Positions 36,683 through 48,156 of a stretch of DNA of 64,000 nt are shown here, in pieces; the stretch's first letter is position 1, and every line of letters starts with the position of its first letter. The stretch lies in NCBI GenBank assembly GCA_964036195.1, contig OZ038456.1:22545792-22609791 (forward strand), in the 5' to 3' direction. A program made the translations under genes and the position numbers. The notes under the pieces were generated by a model. That model did not search any database. It was not told where the DNA came from and saw only the letters and a list, made by a program, of their open reading frames with translations. This DNA comes from Sphaerolaimus hirsutus. Its lineage: Eukaryota; Nematoda; Chromadorea; Monhysterida; Sphaerolaimidae.

Positions 36683-39600
36683 TTGGAAATGTTTTATCGT
36701 GCATTTTGTCCCCTCCCAAATACGTATTTTTGGGGTTTTTTTCGGAACATTCAGGAATTGTTCACCTTGGAACAGGTAAAAAATTGTTGTGCAATCAGTG
36801 TGAAATTTTTTTTGGATGTGTTTGTTTGGTGCTCGTTTTTCGGCAATTACATGAAGATTTTTTGCGTGAACTGGAAGTCTAGAATTGAATTTACTGCGTT
36901 TAAAGTACTTATCTGCGTGCTAGTATTGCACTGTGCTCCGACGTTTGCGATCAAACCGCAAATTTCAAATAACGTAAAAATATCAGACGTGCCGGTAGCA
37001 GCAAGCCTAGCGACAGGGGCAATTTTGGCTCAGTGCAGTCGGAGTAAGGTTAAGGCCGTGAAAAAGGGACATGACCTAACAGTCATGTACCAGAACGTTA
37101 GATCACTACGCGGGAATTTTAACGCTTTACGAGAAGTCGCTAGCATGACGCAGTATGACGTCATTTGCTTATGTGAGGCGCAATGTCTTTCCGGTGTGGA
37201 TGCTCCGCATTTGAAAAACTATGATCGATTTATCCGTGTCAAGTCAGACGCAAAAAAAACAGGCAGTCTGCTGATTTACACACATGTGAAGTGGCGGGGT
37301 GAATATGTCTCACCCAATAGACACGAAGATCACATAATGAGCGTTCATTTACAAAGCAAAACGGGTAGAATAGGTGTGATGCTAGTTTACCTGGAAAACA
37401 ATGGCAAGGCAAGCCGCTCGCAATCAATAATGGAAAATAACAAGTCGATTCTGAACACTTTGACGGATGTGATTGTGAAAAACAGATCGAAAAAAATCGA
37501 AACACTATTGGTCAGAGACTTTAACGGCCACATCGGGACCGGTAAATGGGGAATACCGGGCAACACTGCGACATTGAACGCAAACGGTAGGGAAGTCCGC
37601 GATTGGTACAAAGAATCCGGCTTAGAATTACTGAACAAAAAAATGTCCGGTTTGTGGACATTCACGCGCCATAATTGTAGATTGATTATTGATCTGGCGC
37701 TCTTGGACAGCTGGCAAACGCGACTAATGAGCGGTCGAATAGACGACGATGGGACATCAAGTCCGATGTCGAGTGACCATCACGCACTGGAATTAACTTT
37801 GCATTGGCCGGACTGTGAGGCTCGCGATGTAACAGCCCACTTGGCGAAAATTTCACGGAAGAAAATACACCTGGAACAGCTGTTGGAACTCATGAATGAT
37901 AACCCGCTGAACAAGGGAAACTCACATTCGAGTTTCATTGATTCGATTCATGATTTAGCTAATAGGGTTGCTCCAATGAGACCCAAGGGCGGGCAGCAAA
38001 AGCGGGAAAAATACGACGATTACGAGTTAAAGCTGTCCAGGAAGGTTAATAAATCCCGGCGGCATTTTAAAAAAAATCGGACGTACAAAGAAGCCATTTT
38101 GCGGCTGCGTCTGGCACGGCTACATTTGCGCAAATACAGATGCGCAAGAAAGGATGAAAAAGAGTTACATTTCATAACTCAGCTGCAATATAACTGCAGT
38201 ACGGCAGTCAAGCGCCTTTACCATCACATGAATGGAATGAAGGATGTTTCATCGAGGCGCTTTGCATTGGAAAATGAGGCGGGGCTAGTTTGCACCAAAC
38301 CGGAAATACAATGGGAACTAGAACGGGCATGGGACATTGTGATGTCTCCAAACCCAGGATCCAAAAATATGGATGCGCGAAAATGGTTTGGCGGGGACAT
38401 TATTAGCCCGGAATCGAAATCTGATTAAACAAAACCGATTACAGAATTGGAAATTCGCGCGGAAATCAAAAAGTTTAAAGGCGGAAAATCTGCTGGCACA
38501 ACGGAAATGCCACATGAGGTTTTAAAGATTCTGGACCAATCACGAATCCTTTGCCTTGTTACGCTGTTTAATGACTGGTTCAACGGAGGCAGAATTGACC
38601 CCGATAAACAGCTGTGCAAAATGGTACTTTTGCACAAAAAGGGGAGTACTATGGATATCAGAAACTACCGTACTCTGGGAATTGGATGTAATGTAATGAA
38701 ATTATACATGTCGGTTTTGAATAGGCGCACGCTTGACGCCTTCGAGAAAAATAACGGATTCGGTGACATTCAGGGCGGATTTCGTGGAAAGCGACGAACA
38801 TTGGATAACGTCGTGATAATGCAGGCATGCAAAATGCACGCAGACAAAACAAAGGGGAGATTAATCTCATGCTTTGTCGATGCGGTAAAAGCATTTGACC
38901 GCGTGAATAGGAAAAAATTGTGGGCTAAAATGGGTCACTTTGGGTACCCATCGAAATTTGTGCAAGCAATCGCAAATACCTACAAAAACCAAAAATGCAT
39001 AATGACATTCGGCGACCATGTTAGCAAGGAAATGGAATATCCCATCGGATTAAGACAGGGATGCTGTTGGTCTCCCACTGGTTTTATCATTTACCTGGCA
39101 GATTTACGCTTCCACTTAGAGGCGGCAGATGTGGGGGCCAAATTTGGGCCACATAAAATACCGGCTCTGTTTTTCGCCGATGATATTTGCTTTTTGAGCA
39201 ATACAGAATCTGATCTGCAACGCACGCTGGACATTTTTTCCAGATGGAGTTGGGATTGGGATGTGGCAATTAACGCCACGAAGAGTTTTGTTCTGAGATG
39301 GGGACAAAAGGCAAACATGTCCAAAAAATGGAAGCTGGGCTTCGGCCATCACAAAAAAGACATGTTTATTTCCGAAACCGACAAAATAAAATATCTCGGC
39401 GTGACCCTAACTAGTGCACGTGACACCTTTGAAGAACACAGGAAAAATGCCGTGCGGAAAGCAGAAAGGCTGAGTGACCTGTGTCAAAAATCTGCGAATT
39501 TGACAGATGCGAAATACTGGTGTGTTGATTTCGTATGGAAACAATACGTGGAAAGCGCGACCGAGTACGGCCTGGAGGTGACAGGTATACAGCGCCCACA

Positions 39601-40405
39601 GTTAGAAGCGATTGATAAATCATTTCTAAAGGCAGTTAAGCAAAGTGTGGGTTTGCTTAAAACCACGTGTTCTGACGCGATTTGGTTTGACCTTGGCTGT
39701 GTCAAGCCCTCCGATCGGATTAGAAAGCATACAATTGCGTATTGTGGCTACTTGAGTGGACTAAATGGAAATTTGACGAGATCAGCATATGATCACTTGT
39801 GCGAAAATCTTCCACGTCGCTCAAATGCTTTACAGCGGGATTTGATGGGCACTTGTGTCCCAGACAGGGCCGCGATTTATGCGCGCTTCTATAATTTCAC
39901 GCAAATTGATGGAGCTCCAAGGAACAAGGCTTGGCTCAAAAAGTTGATAAGGGTCAGATGTATGGATCGGCAGCGAACGTTGATGACGGATAAGAAAAGT
40001 CAATTTTACCGACTGCATGATTTGGATGATGTTTTACATATACGCAGCTTTTTGGGTCGCCATAAATGGTGGCTACAGGCTCGGTATAACGCTTTTCAAA
40101 TTCCAAATGGAACGCGCTGCATGGATTGTGGGCGTCACTCAGGTGGAGCGATATTGACACCCAAGCATATTTTACTGACGTGCTCAAAAACACGCCATAG
40201 AAACGCGAATTTGTTTGAAAAACAAGGTGATAAATGTCCTTGTCAAGCTCCAAGCATGGACTCAACAACAGCCAAATTACACTGGCTGACATCGGATGCT
40301 AGATGTCACAATCATCGCGAATTGATTTCAAGCTTGATATCCAAGCGTATCAAACACTGTGAATGGCAGTGTATGCGCCTTAAGCACGGCGCGTCAGATA
40401 GATAA
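36683..40405 (+). pseudogene. LINE ORF2: APE endonuclease and reverse transcriptase, one in-frame stop
   Basis: One frame runs from 36,683 to 40,405, broken only by TAA at 38,426-38,428. The APE domain shows MYQNVRSL (37,085), CEAQ (37,172), RDFNGH (37,514; the usual Gly of GDFN is Arg) and SSDHHAL (37,769). The reverse transcriptase shows KSAGTTEMP, KKGSTMDIRNYR, GGFRGKRRTLDN, FVDAVKAFD (38,873), GLRQGCCWSP, the catalytic FADD (39,173-39,184) and IKYLGVTL. A C-terminal zinc knuckle CMDC..H....C starts at 40,118. The true start Met is uncertain; the first 130 residues include a hydrophobic stretch (FKVLICVLVLHCAPTFA). Intact catalytic residues suggest recent activity. Confidence 0.92.
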
Positions 40406-40509
40406 CTTATCTGACAGCTCATGCATGAGCATAAATACGCTTCTTCTTTCTACCGCGCCGGCTGCTTTTCTTCTGGCACTCCTCGCGGAATATGGTCGAC
40501 ACCGGTCCC

Positions 40510-40989
40510 CAGTGGCGTAGCCAGGGGGGGGGGGCGGGGGGGGCGGCCGCCACCCCCCTTCCGGGATGAGACATGAGAAATGTTAGGAAACGTGTTCTGG
40601 TGCAACGATTTTGAGGTCAATTTACAAAAATTTTGCGCGCAAGCGCGCATTTTGGCGTCACATGACAGCCATTTTCACTTTACAGGTCGCGACTACCTCA
40701 ACTATGTGAAAATGCACTGAAACGTTATCATGTCGCTGTATATCTCTGTAAAATACATAAATACATACATATACAGCTGTCTTTGGCGCCAATGGCACCA
40801 TGGCGTGGCGCCTACGAATGGCGCCAGCGCCATGGCATGGCGCCTATGAATGACTCCAGTGCCATGGCGCTACTTCCCTACTACTGCGGTCAAATTTTAG
40901 GGGGGGGGGGCGCCGCCCCCCCCCCGTTCGCCGGGCTCCGTAAACAATCCGCCCCCCCCCCCCGCTCAAAAATCCTGGCTACGCCACTG
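40510..40989. mobile_element. hAT-type MITE, family F1, in the LINE 3' UTR
   Basis: Inverted ends are CAGTGGCGTAGCCAGG and CCTGGCTACGCCACTG. Perfect 8-bp duplications CCGGTCCC lie at 40,502-40,509 and 40,990-40,997. GCGCGCAAGCGCGC is at 40,635-40,648. It must be younger than the LINE insertion or have been carried by the LINE lineage. Confidence 0.94.
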
Positions 40990-41496
40990 CCGGTCCCAGT
41001 ATATGTGATACTTTCACGTGTGATTATTTCATGTTGTGATGCTTTTCCACGTTGTGATATTCATTTATTTACAACCGTATTGCGTTGTTTAAACTTTAGT
41101 GACGTTCTCTGTGTAGAGCATACACAACCGATGGGATTCATATATGATGACATTTTCATTAGTAGTCCCGGCATCAAAAATCGGTAAAGCAATGAATACA
41201 TACATACAGACTACATCAATGCAATGAATAAAGTCCAAGTTTTCTGAGGAAAAAATAACTCCCCCCTTGAATAACTCCCCCCTCCAAAACGTCTGAGGAA
41301 AAAATAACTCCCCTGGGGTCTTATTCGAGGATTTAGGGTATGTACACAATGATTTGACATAAAAATGGATATTTTTGACAGAAATCACCACATATAACTC
41401 TATCCCATGCCTTCTCAGCCATTCTATGGCTATATATTTATAACATCACAAAGTGCTGTCACCTGTCGGATGTACCTGTATATGTTGACTCAAAAC

Positions 41497-41865
41497 TAGT
41501 GATGGAAAAGCGCCATGGCGCTTCGCGCTTTATTGCTGTGGCGCCATCGGCGCTTGGCGCTGCGGTTCAGAAAAGCGTCATGGCGCTTGGCGCTATTTTT
41601 GCCTGGCGCCAGGAACAAAACACCTGGCGCTGGCGCTAGCGCCAAAGTAAAAAGCACCATGGCGCTTCTGGCGCTTGGTGCCATTTTGCTCTGGAACCAT
41701 TGGCGCTTCTGGCGCTTGGTGCCATTTTGCTCTGGAACCATTGGCGCTTCTGGTGCTTGGTGCCATTTTGCTCTGGAACCATTGGCGCTTGGCGCTGGGG
41801 TTCAGAAAAGCACCATGACGCTTTTGGCGCTTGGTGCTAAAGTCCTGGCACTTTTTCCATCACTA
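41497..41865. mobile_element. hAT-type MITE, family F3
   Basis: Ends are TAGTGATGGAAAAGCGCC and CTTTTTCCATCACTA. The 8-bp duplications are CTCAAAAC (41,489-41,496) and CTCATAAC (41,866-41,873), with one mismatch. The interior is a set of GGCGCTTGGTGCCATTTTG-type repeats. It lies in the right part of the split F2 element. Confidence 0.88.
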
Positions 41866-41962
41866 CTCATAACCATATCTGGGAGGTTTTGAAAAAAAGG
41901 TAAAAAAACATTTTTTTTAAACCAGGTGATTGAAAAAACGTTTTATCCATCCCTGATTTTAC

Positions 41963-42271
41963 ATGAAGGTGCATGACTCGCCCAAAGAGCCCACAAAAAG
42001 AAATAAACACCACGTTACTAACATGAAGATACAGAACAGCTTTAACTAATCCCTCTTTTCTTTTCAGGAGGCCAAACAGTCCAATGCCCGCTAAACATGC
42101 ACAAATGGCACTGCCAATAATTGCAGGAATTCCAAATTCTGGCTCATTGACACCTCTCGGCACATTCACCAACATAGATATCAAGCCAATGATTATCTCT
42201 AACATGAACAGGGCCTTGGCACCAATGAACAAGCTGTATGGTACACAGAATTGGACAAAGTTAATAGTCAT
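41963..42271 (-). CDS. First recognised exon of a multi-pass membrane protein
   Basis: The exon runs from ATG at 42,271 (preceded by the acceptor-like TTTTACACAG) to a GTAAAA donor at 41,962. It holds 103 codons in phase 0. Three hydrophobic segments are visible, at about residues 8-35 (PYSLFIGAKALFMLEIIIGL), 46-69 (IPAIIGSAICACLAGIGLFG) and 78-97 (AVLYLHVSNVVFISFCGLFG), separated by short polar loops such as NVPRGVNEPEFG and KRKEGL. This is a tetraspan-like layout whose last helix would be in a later exon. I do not recognise the family and found no following exon. The intron starts only seven bases before a hAT-like element end (41,955), so the gene may be broken or its next exon may lie beyond the nest. 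Confidence 0.55.
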
Positions 42272-42332
42272 GTCTGTGTAAAAGCTCAGTGAACATACAG
42301 TGTTATGGCAACATCCTCAACAACAACACCAG

Positions 42333-43254
42333 GGCCCAGATTCAATCTGCCTGATAGATTTGTAGCTGGTTTTGGGGTGCAATTTTAGGGGGTCCACAGT
42401 GTACCCCCCAAAATTTCCAGTGTGGAACATCACTCTCATCAGGGGTCTGGTAGGGGGGGGAGTGGGGGGGGGTTACCCCCCTCCCCCCAAAGGCTCCAGC
42501 TATCTATCTATCTATCACGGAGGCCGCTCAGCTATATATCTATCCCTAGGCGAAATTTTAGGCTACTATCCCCCCCCCCAAAAAAAAATCGCCTGCTATC
42601 TATCTATCCTGGAGCGATTTTTGAGAAATTTACACTAATTTTCACTCAAAATCGCTACTTTTCATACCTATTTATATATTTTCACCGTCAAAATCATCAA
42701 TGTGTATGTCTTATTGCACATTTTCAGCTATTTTTGGCTATTTGTGTGCTTATGTACCTATTTGTACCTACTCTTAACCTATTTTTAGCTATGTTTCACC
42801 TATTTTTAGCGATTTTTCCCCATTTTTAGCTTCTAAAGCTCAAAATAGCCTATATATCGAACCCCCTCCAAAAATTTTTTCAGCTATCTATCCCTCCGGA
42901 GGAGCGATTTACTGTCTATCTGAACCCCCGCAGGGGTCCAAATCTACAAGACCCCTGGCTCTCATTGTATTAGCCTCCCCTTAAAAACTTTACTGAGGCT
43001 CTATTCCATGTCCACTGTTCACTTAAAGAAAATATATTAGCCAAAATATGTAATCAATTGACATAAAAATTAACAGAAATCACCCAAAGCCCCACAGCTT
43101 TTCATTTTTAAGGATATTTTAAATGACTTTTATCACTTTACATGACATTTGACACTTAACATGACCCTACACACACTGCATTGTATTTTACAGGGTCTAG
43201 GAGTGTCCCCCTGCAGCCAAGAATCCAGGATGTCAAATTGAATCTGGCCCCTGG
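42333..43254. repeat. Repeat-rich stretch bounded by inverted CAGGGCCCAGATTCAAT-type ends
   Basis: Left CAGGGCCCAGATTCAATCTG and right CAAATTGAATCTGGCCCCTG are inverted. The interior holds CTATCTATC microsatellite patches (42,500-42,620), TTTTAGCTATTTT repeats (42,720-42,840) and an HP remnant (about 43,126-43,219). No target duplication was found, so it is called only a repeat region. Confidence 0.45.
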
Positions 43255-44380
43255 CTGATTTGATTGTGTCATCTGCAATGGTGCTTCTGCTTCCCGTTCT
43301 GCCATTGCAAATTTTATTTGTGATAGTTGATTTAATTGTAATTTACTTTTCAGTTGAAGGGATCTGTGGACGGGTGAATTGAGTGAGAAATTTGCATGGT
43401 GTGTGCACTGGAAACTTTCGAAGTGGTCACGCACATCAGGAAATGGTGTTAAAAGATAGTTATTTTGTGTAATTAAGGGACACCCATTGCGGAAATTTGA
43501 AAAGAATTCGAAATTCTCAACGCAATTATCACCTAAACCAATTTTTTTTTGATTTTACAGATTACAATCCTTGACAAATGCCACCGTGCAACGCACAACG
43601 GAAACTTGACACTGGTCCAAAGAAACCTAACGGGGTTTAATTTCGCTAAAACAAAGCGGATCAAATAAAATTTTCCACGAAACATATGAGATCGGTCGTA
43701 TTAATCGTTTTTAAATTAATACAAAATCTAGATCGAACTTAAGACGACGATTTTGAGTGGACTGTTTGAACACGCCGGGAGAAAAACCAATTTTTCTTTT
43801 TTTTTTGGCGTGACCGTATTCAATTATTGTAAGGCGCTTGGGTTGACAATAACTTGAGTTGACAATAAAATATATCACCTGGAACACTTGTAAATTGTTG
43901 AGCTTCACTTTATTATGCTCCATTTGTCCTTCATGCATGATGATTGACGGGCTCGCCGGGTGTCGGGTGCTTGAATACAAATTAGGTCAACCCAATTGTA
44001 TCTGGGCACTGAACTGAAAACATTTCGAAATTGGCAGATCGCCAATGGAATGTTTTTAAAAATTCTGAAAGCAAAGCCAACTACAGAAATCATCTGGCGA
44101 ACAACTATAGTTCATTGACGGCATGCTTAACAGTAAAATCTACCATATCCCATCTGAATGAAGCATTCAACACAGTACAAAATTACATACAATATTTTTA
44201 TATTCGCACACATAAAACAAACCACCAAAGTGGTCAAATAGTTGGAGTACCGGTACAATTTTTGAAGAATAGATCCCAATTTCTAATAAAAGATATTTCT
44301 AATTTCTATGTCAATTCACATTTAAGTTAACTATTCGCAGAACCAAGTACAAATGCACCTTCCACAACAAATACATATAC
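43255..44380. other. Intergenic; possible small exon and a duplicated segment
   Basis: Minus-strand ATG at 43,305 opens MAEREAEAPLQMTQSNQPG, which looks protein-like, but no proper donor follows before an HP-type end (CAGGGGGACACTCCTAGACC). The stretch 43,780-44,180 resembles the region upstream of RAB3GAP1. Confidence 0.3.
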
Positions 44381-44689
44381 TGTTACCCTTAAATAACTCC
44401 CCCCTGTTGAACTGGTGAGGAAAAATAATACTCTGGGTATTTGGTATGTGTATCCACAATGTGTATTTTAATGATTCAGATGCCGAAGAACAAAAATTTT
44501 AGCATGAATACCTTGTTTTGGTTGCTGTTTAACTGATAAATCCCTGGATTACATGAGTTGACGCAATGCATTCATACAATGAACTAGCAGGATTCTCTCC
44601 GACCTTCGGTCCGGTTTTGTAGTGTTCTAATCCTACAAAAAAACATTATTTCAAATTTGTTAGATGCAGGTGTTTAATTTAAGGGTGGA

Positions 44690-46970
44690 GGGTGTAATGC
44701 ATATATACAACGGAGTGCATATTTCAAATCAAGGCAATCAAAAACCCACAAATGCAACATTTCACAATTTCTAATTTATTAGCCCCAGGGGATCTATTGA
44801 AAGGCTTACAGTAATGTAGAGTCAAAATGGAGTGCATATTTCAAATCAGTGCAATTAGAAACCTACAAAATGCATCATTTCACAATTTGAAATTTTTGGC
44901 CCTAGGGGTTCATTATCAGGGTTACAGTAATGTAGTGTCAGAATGGAATGCATATTTGAAATCAGTGCATGAAAATACTCACAAATGCATCATTTCACAA
45001 ATTGAAAGTTTTTGACCCCAGCGGTTCATTTTCAGGTTTATGGTAATGTACTGTCAAAATGGAGTGAATATTTCAAATCAGTGCAATTGGAAACCCACAA
45101 ATGCATCATTTCACTATTTGAAATTTTTGGCCCCAGGGGTTAAATTTCAGGGTTACAGTAATGTAGTGTCAGAGTGGAGTGTATATTTGAAATCAGTGCA
45201 ATCAGAAACTTAAAAATGAATGATTGAACAAATTGAAAATTTTTGGCCCCAGGGGTTCATTTTCATAGTTATGGTAATGTAGTGTCAAAATGGAGTGCAA
45301 ATATCAAATCAGTGCAATTAGAAACCCAAAAATGCATTTTCACAACTTGAAATTTTTTGGCCCCAGGGTTTCATTTTCAGGGTTATGGTAATGTAGTGTC
45401 AAAATGGAGTGCATATATCAAATCAGTGCAGTTTCTCAATTTTTAAGCTCTGGGCATTATACTTAAAGGTTATGGTAATGTAGAGTCAAAATGAAGTGCA
45501 TATTTGAAATCAGTGCAATCAGAAACCCAAAAATGTATTATTTCACAAATTGAAAGTTTTTGGCCCCAGGGGTTCATTTTCAGGGTTATGGTAATGTGGT
45601 GTCAAAATGAAGTCCATATATCAAATCAGTGCAAGTAGAAACCCAAAAATGCATTATTTCACAAATTGAAAGTTTTTGGCCCCTGGGGCCAGATTTAGCT
45701 CTCGCGTAATGTGCCCTACCCAAAAGTAATGCGCCCAAAATTGGGCAGCCGGCCTACTAATTGTTTATGGATGCCCTACCCTACACGTCAGTCTCCCGAC
45801 ACGACAAAACGCAATTCAATTGCGTGTCGGGAAACACGCGTCAGGTGTAGGGCATATTTATTTGTTTTGTTTAGTGTTTCACAAAAAAAGAAAATGTGTA
45901 AATTGTGTAAACAATGCCAATGCAAGCAAAAGAACGTTGCATTTGGGCCAACCTGTATTTAGGGTGGAGCACTGTGTGCTGAGAATGTGTTGAGATTTGA
46001 GGAAAGAGGCCCGAAATCCACTGTGGATACATTGTGAAGTGTGCGTAAACTCGCGGACATTATGGAAGTCAATGGCCCCAGGGTTTCATTTTCAGGGTTA
46101 TGGTTATGTAGTGTCAAAATGGATTGCATATATCAAATCAGTATTTTTAAGCTCTGGGCATTATACTTAAAGGTTATGGTAATGTAGAGTCAAAATGGAG
46201 TGCATATTTGAAATCAGTGCAATCAGAAACCCAAAAATGCATTATTTCACAAATTCTAAGTTTTTGGCCCCAGGGGTTCATTTTCAGGGTTATGGTTATG
46301 TGGTGTCAAAATGGAGTCCATATATCAAATCAGTGCAAGTAGAAACCCAAAAATGCATTATTTCACAAATTGAAAGTTTTTGGCCCCAGGGGTTCATTTT
46401 AAGGGTTATGGTAATGTAGTGTCAAAATGGAGTGCATATATCAAATCAGTGCGATTAGAAACCCACAATGCATCATTTCACAAATTGAAAGTTTTTGGCC
46501 CCAGGGGTTCATTTTCAGGGTTATGGTAATGTAGTGTCAAAATGGAGTGCATATATCAAATTGGTGCAATTAGAAACCCAAAAATGCATTATTTCACAAC
46601 TTGAAATTTTTTGGCCCCAGGGTTTCATTTTCAGGGTTATGGTAATGTAGTGTCAAAATGGATTGCATATATGAAATCAGTGCAATTTCTAATTTTTTAA
46701 GCTCTGGGCATTATACTTAAAGGTTATGGTAATGTAGAGTCAAAATGGAGTGCATATTTGAAATCAGTGCAATCAGAAACCCAAAAATGCATTATTTCAC
46801 AAATTCAAAGTTTTTGGACCCCAGGGGTTCAATTTCATGGTTATGGTTATGTACTGTCAGAATGGAGTGCATATTTCAAATCATTGTAATCCGAAACCCA
46901 CAAATGCATCATTTCACAATTTATATTTTTTAGCCCCAGGGGCCTCACTTAAGGGTTATGGTAATGTTAT
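44690..46970 (+). repeat. ~116-bp minisatellite array inside the Helitron-like element
   Basis: Units contain GTCAAAATGGAGTGCATAT, AAATCAGTGCAATTAGAAAC, TGCATTATTTCACAAATTGA and GGCCCCAGGGGTTCATTTTC. Starts near 44,821, 44,937, 45,053, 45,168, 45,285 and 45,399 give a period of about 116; one unit near 45,486 is shortened. A ~380-bp foreign segment (about 45,686-46,068) interrupts the array. Confidence 0.92.
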
Positions 46971-47098
46971 TGTCAACTCCCATAAACTCAGCCCCTAATT
47001 TGGTAAACTCACATCAACTCAACTCCCAAAAACTCAGCCTCTAATTTGTAAACTTTTGTCAACACAGCTCCTTATTTTTAAACTTCAGTCAACTCAAC

Positions 47099-47719
47099 TA
47101 GGGTTCAAACGGGATCCCGATCCCGATCCCGGATCCCGTGAAATTCCGGGATTTACCAGTCCCGATCCCGATCCCGATCCCGAAACCCCAATCCCGATCC
47201 CGATCCCGATCCCGAAATCTCAAAAATACCAATCCCGATCCCGATCCCGATCCCGAAAGTTTTCAAATCCCGATCCCGATCCCGAGAAACTCCCAAGTCC
47301 GGGATCCCGATCCCGGAAAAATTAGTGGAAATTATAAAAAGTGAAATAATGACGCTTTTGCATGCAAAAAAGTGGATGCAAACCCCCAGCGTCAATTTTA
47401 TGCCACTTTTCTGGCATCCAACAGTGTTTTGAGACCTTTATGATCAACTGTGAATGCCAGAAAAATGGCCAAAATATCTATCCCTAGAACCCAATCCCGA
47501 TCCCGGAAAAATGCCTATCCCAATCCCGATCCCGATCCCGTGACCCCAATCCCGGCCAATCCCGATCCCGATCCCGATCCCGAAATCTCAAAAAACCAAT
47601 CCCGATCCCGATCCCGATCCCGAAACCCCAATCCCGATCCCGATCCCGATCCCGAAATCTCAAAAAGTGAATCCCGATCCCGATCCCGATCCCGAAAAGT
47701 CAATCCCGTTTGAACCCTA
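47099..47719. mobile_element. hAT-type MITE, family F5
   Basis: Starts TAGGGTTCAAACGGG, ends CCCGTTTGAACCCTA. Perfect 8-bp duplications AACTCAAC lie at 47,091-47,098 and 47,720-47,727. It is nearly identical to 23,541-24,149. Open frames here encode only Asp-Pro/Ser-Arg repeats from the ATCCCG hexamer and are not genes. Confidence 0.94.
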
Positions 47720-48156
47720 AACTCAACCCTAATTTATAAACACCTGTCAACTCAACCCTGAATTGTAAACTCAACCCTTAAAAACTCAAGTCAACCCCCT
47801 ATACATGTGCAATTGCATTCTTGGAAAGCTACTCTGCCTTATGTGAACCCTGTTTGTCAAGATTGTAAAGGGATCGTGTTTGTAAATGGCATTTTGTGCT
47901 GATAAAAAATGTCCACTTTGTGTGTAAAAACACACACGAATCGGGCAGAAGCAGAAACGTCCTCTCTTTTACATTGGAGCATACTTTCCACACAAATAAG
48001 TAGTGGCTTTATAATATGGTATTGATGAAGTGAAAGTTCCGAGAAAAAAATAACTCCTCCCCTTTGAATAACATCGCCCCCTTGAATAACTGCCCCTCCA
48101 AAACTTCTGGCGAATTAATAACTCCTCTGGGCCTTATTCGAGGATATACGGTATTA

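Larger units (their letters stand above)
32423..41182 (+). mobile_element. APE-type LINE (non-LTR retrotransposon), near full length
   Basis: The element carries a 5' leader, ORF1, ORF2 and a 3' UTR, and lies inside an M2 MITE. Comparison with the intact M2 puts its edges at GTTAAAG (32,416-32,422) and GGTAAAG (41,183-41,189), an imperfect target duplication. Without the nested F1 MITE it is about 8.3 kb. There is no LTR, no integrase and no RNase H that I can see. It ends in CATCAAAAATC rather than a long poly-A. An APE endonuclease plus an SGNH-type domain in ORF1 is known from CR1/L2-related LINEs, so that supergroup is my best guess. Confidence 0.88.
32169..41338. mobile_element. TA-flanked MITE, family M2, split by the LINE
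   Basis: Left terminus CCGCAAATCCTCGAATAAG, right terminus CTTATTCGAGGATTTAGGG, with TA on both sides. Its halves (32,169-32,422 and 41,183-41,338) join into the layout of the intact M2 copy at 17.5 kb. Confidence 0.82.
31773..41955. mobile_element. hAT-like element, family F2, split by a ~9-kb nested insertion
   Basis: Sequence 31,773-32,166 matches the left part of the F2 copy at 7.6 kb (TAGTACTAAGCACTAGGTAT, CATTGGTTTTG), and 41,341-41,955 matches its right part (AAAAATGGATATTTTTGACA, ATCTGGGAG). Ends are CAGGGGTGGG and CCATCCCTG. I see no matching 8-bp duplication, so one end may be rearranged. It contains the M2 MITE, the LINE and an F3 hAT MITE. Confidence 0.75.
44584..48025 (-). mobile_element. 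Helitron-like element carrying a ~116-bp tandem array
   Basis: On the minus strand the element begins TCAATACC after a host A and ends CTAG before a host T. An imperfect hairpin (plus-strand CCGACCTTCGGTCCGG, one bulged base) lies 11 nt inside the CTAG end. It makes no target duplication. The host is an M2 MITE whose halves (about 44,381-44,583 and 48,026-48,153) rejoin base for base to the intact M2 copy. A/T insertion, 5' TC, 3' CTAG and a subterminal hairpin are Helitron hallmarks. There is no Rep/helicase frame, so it is non-autonomous. Confidence 0.8.

Noticed and set aside
44690..46970. Possible CRISPR-like array
   Set aside because: Units are contiguous and similar over their whole length, with no unique spacers, in a eukaryotic context; this is a minisatellite.
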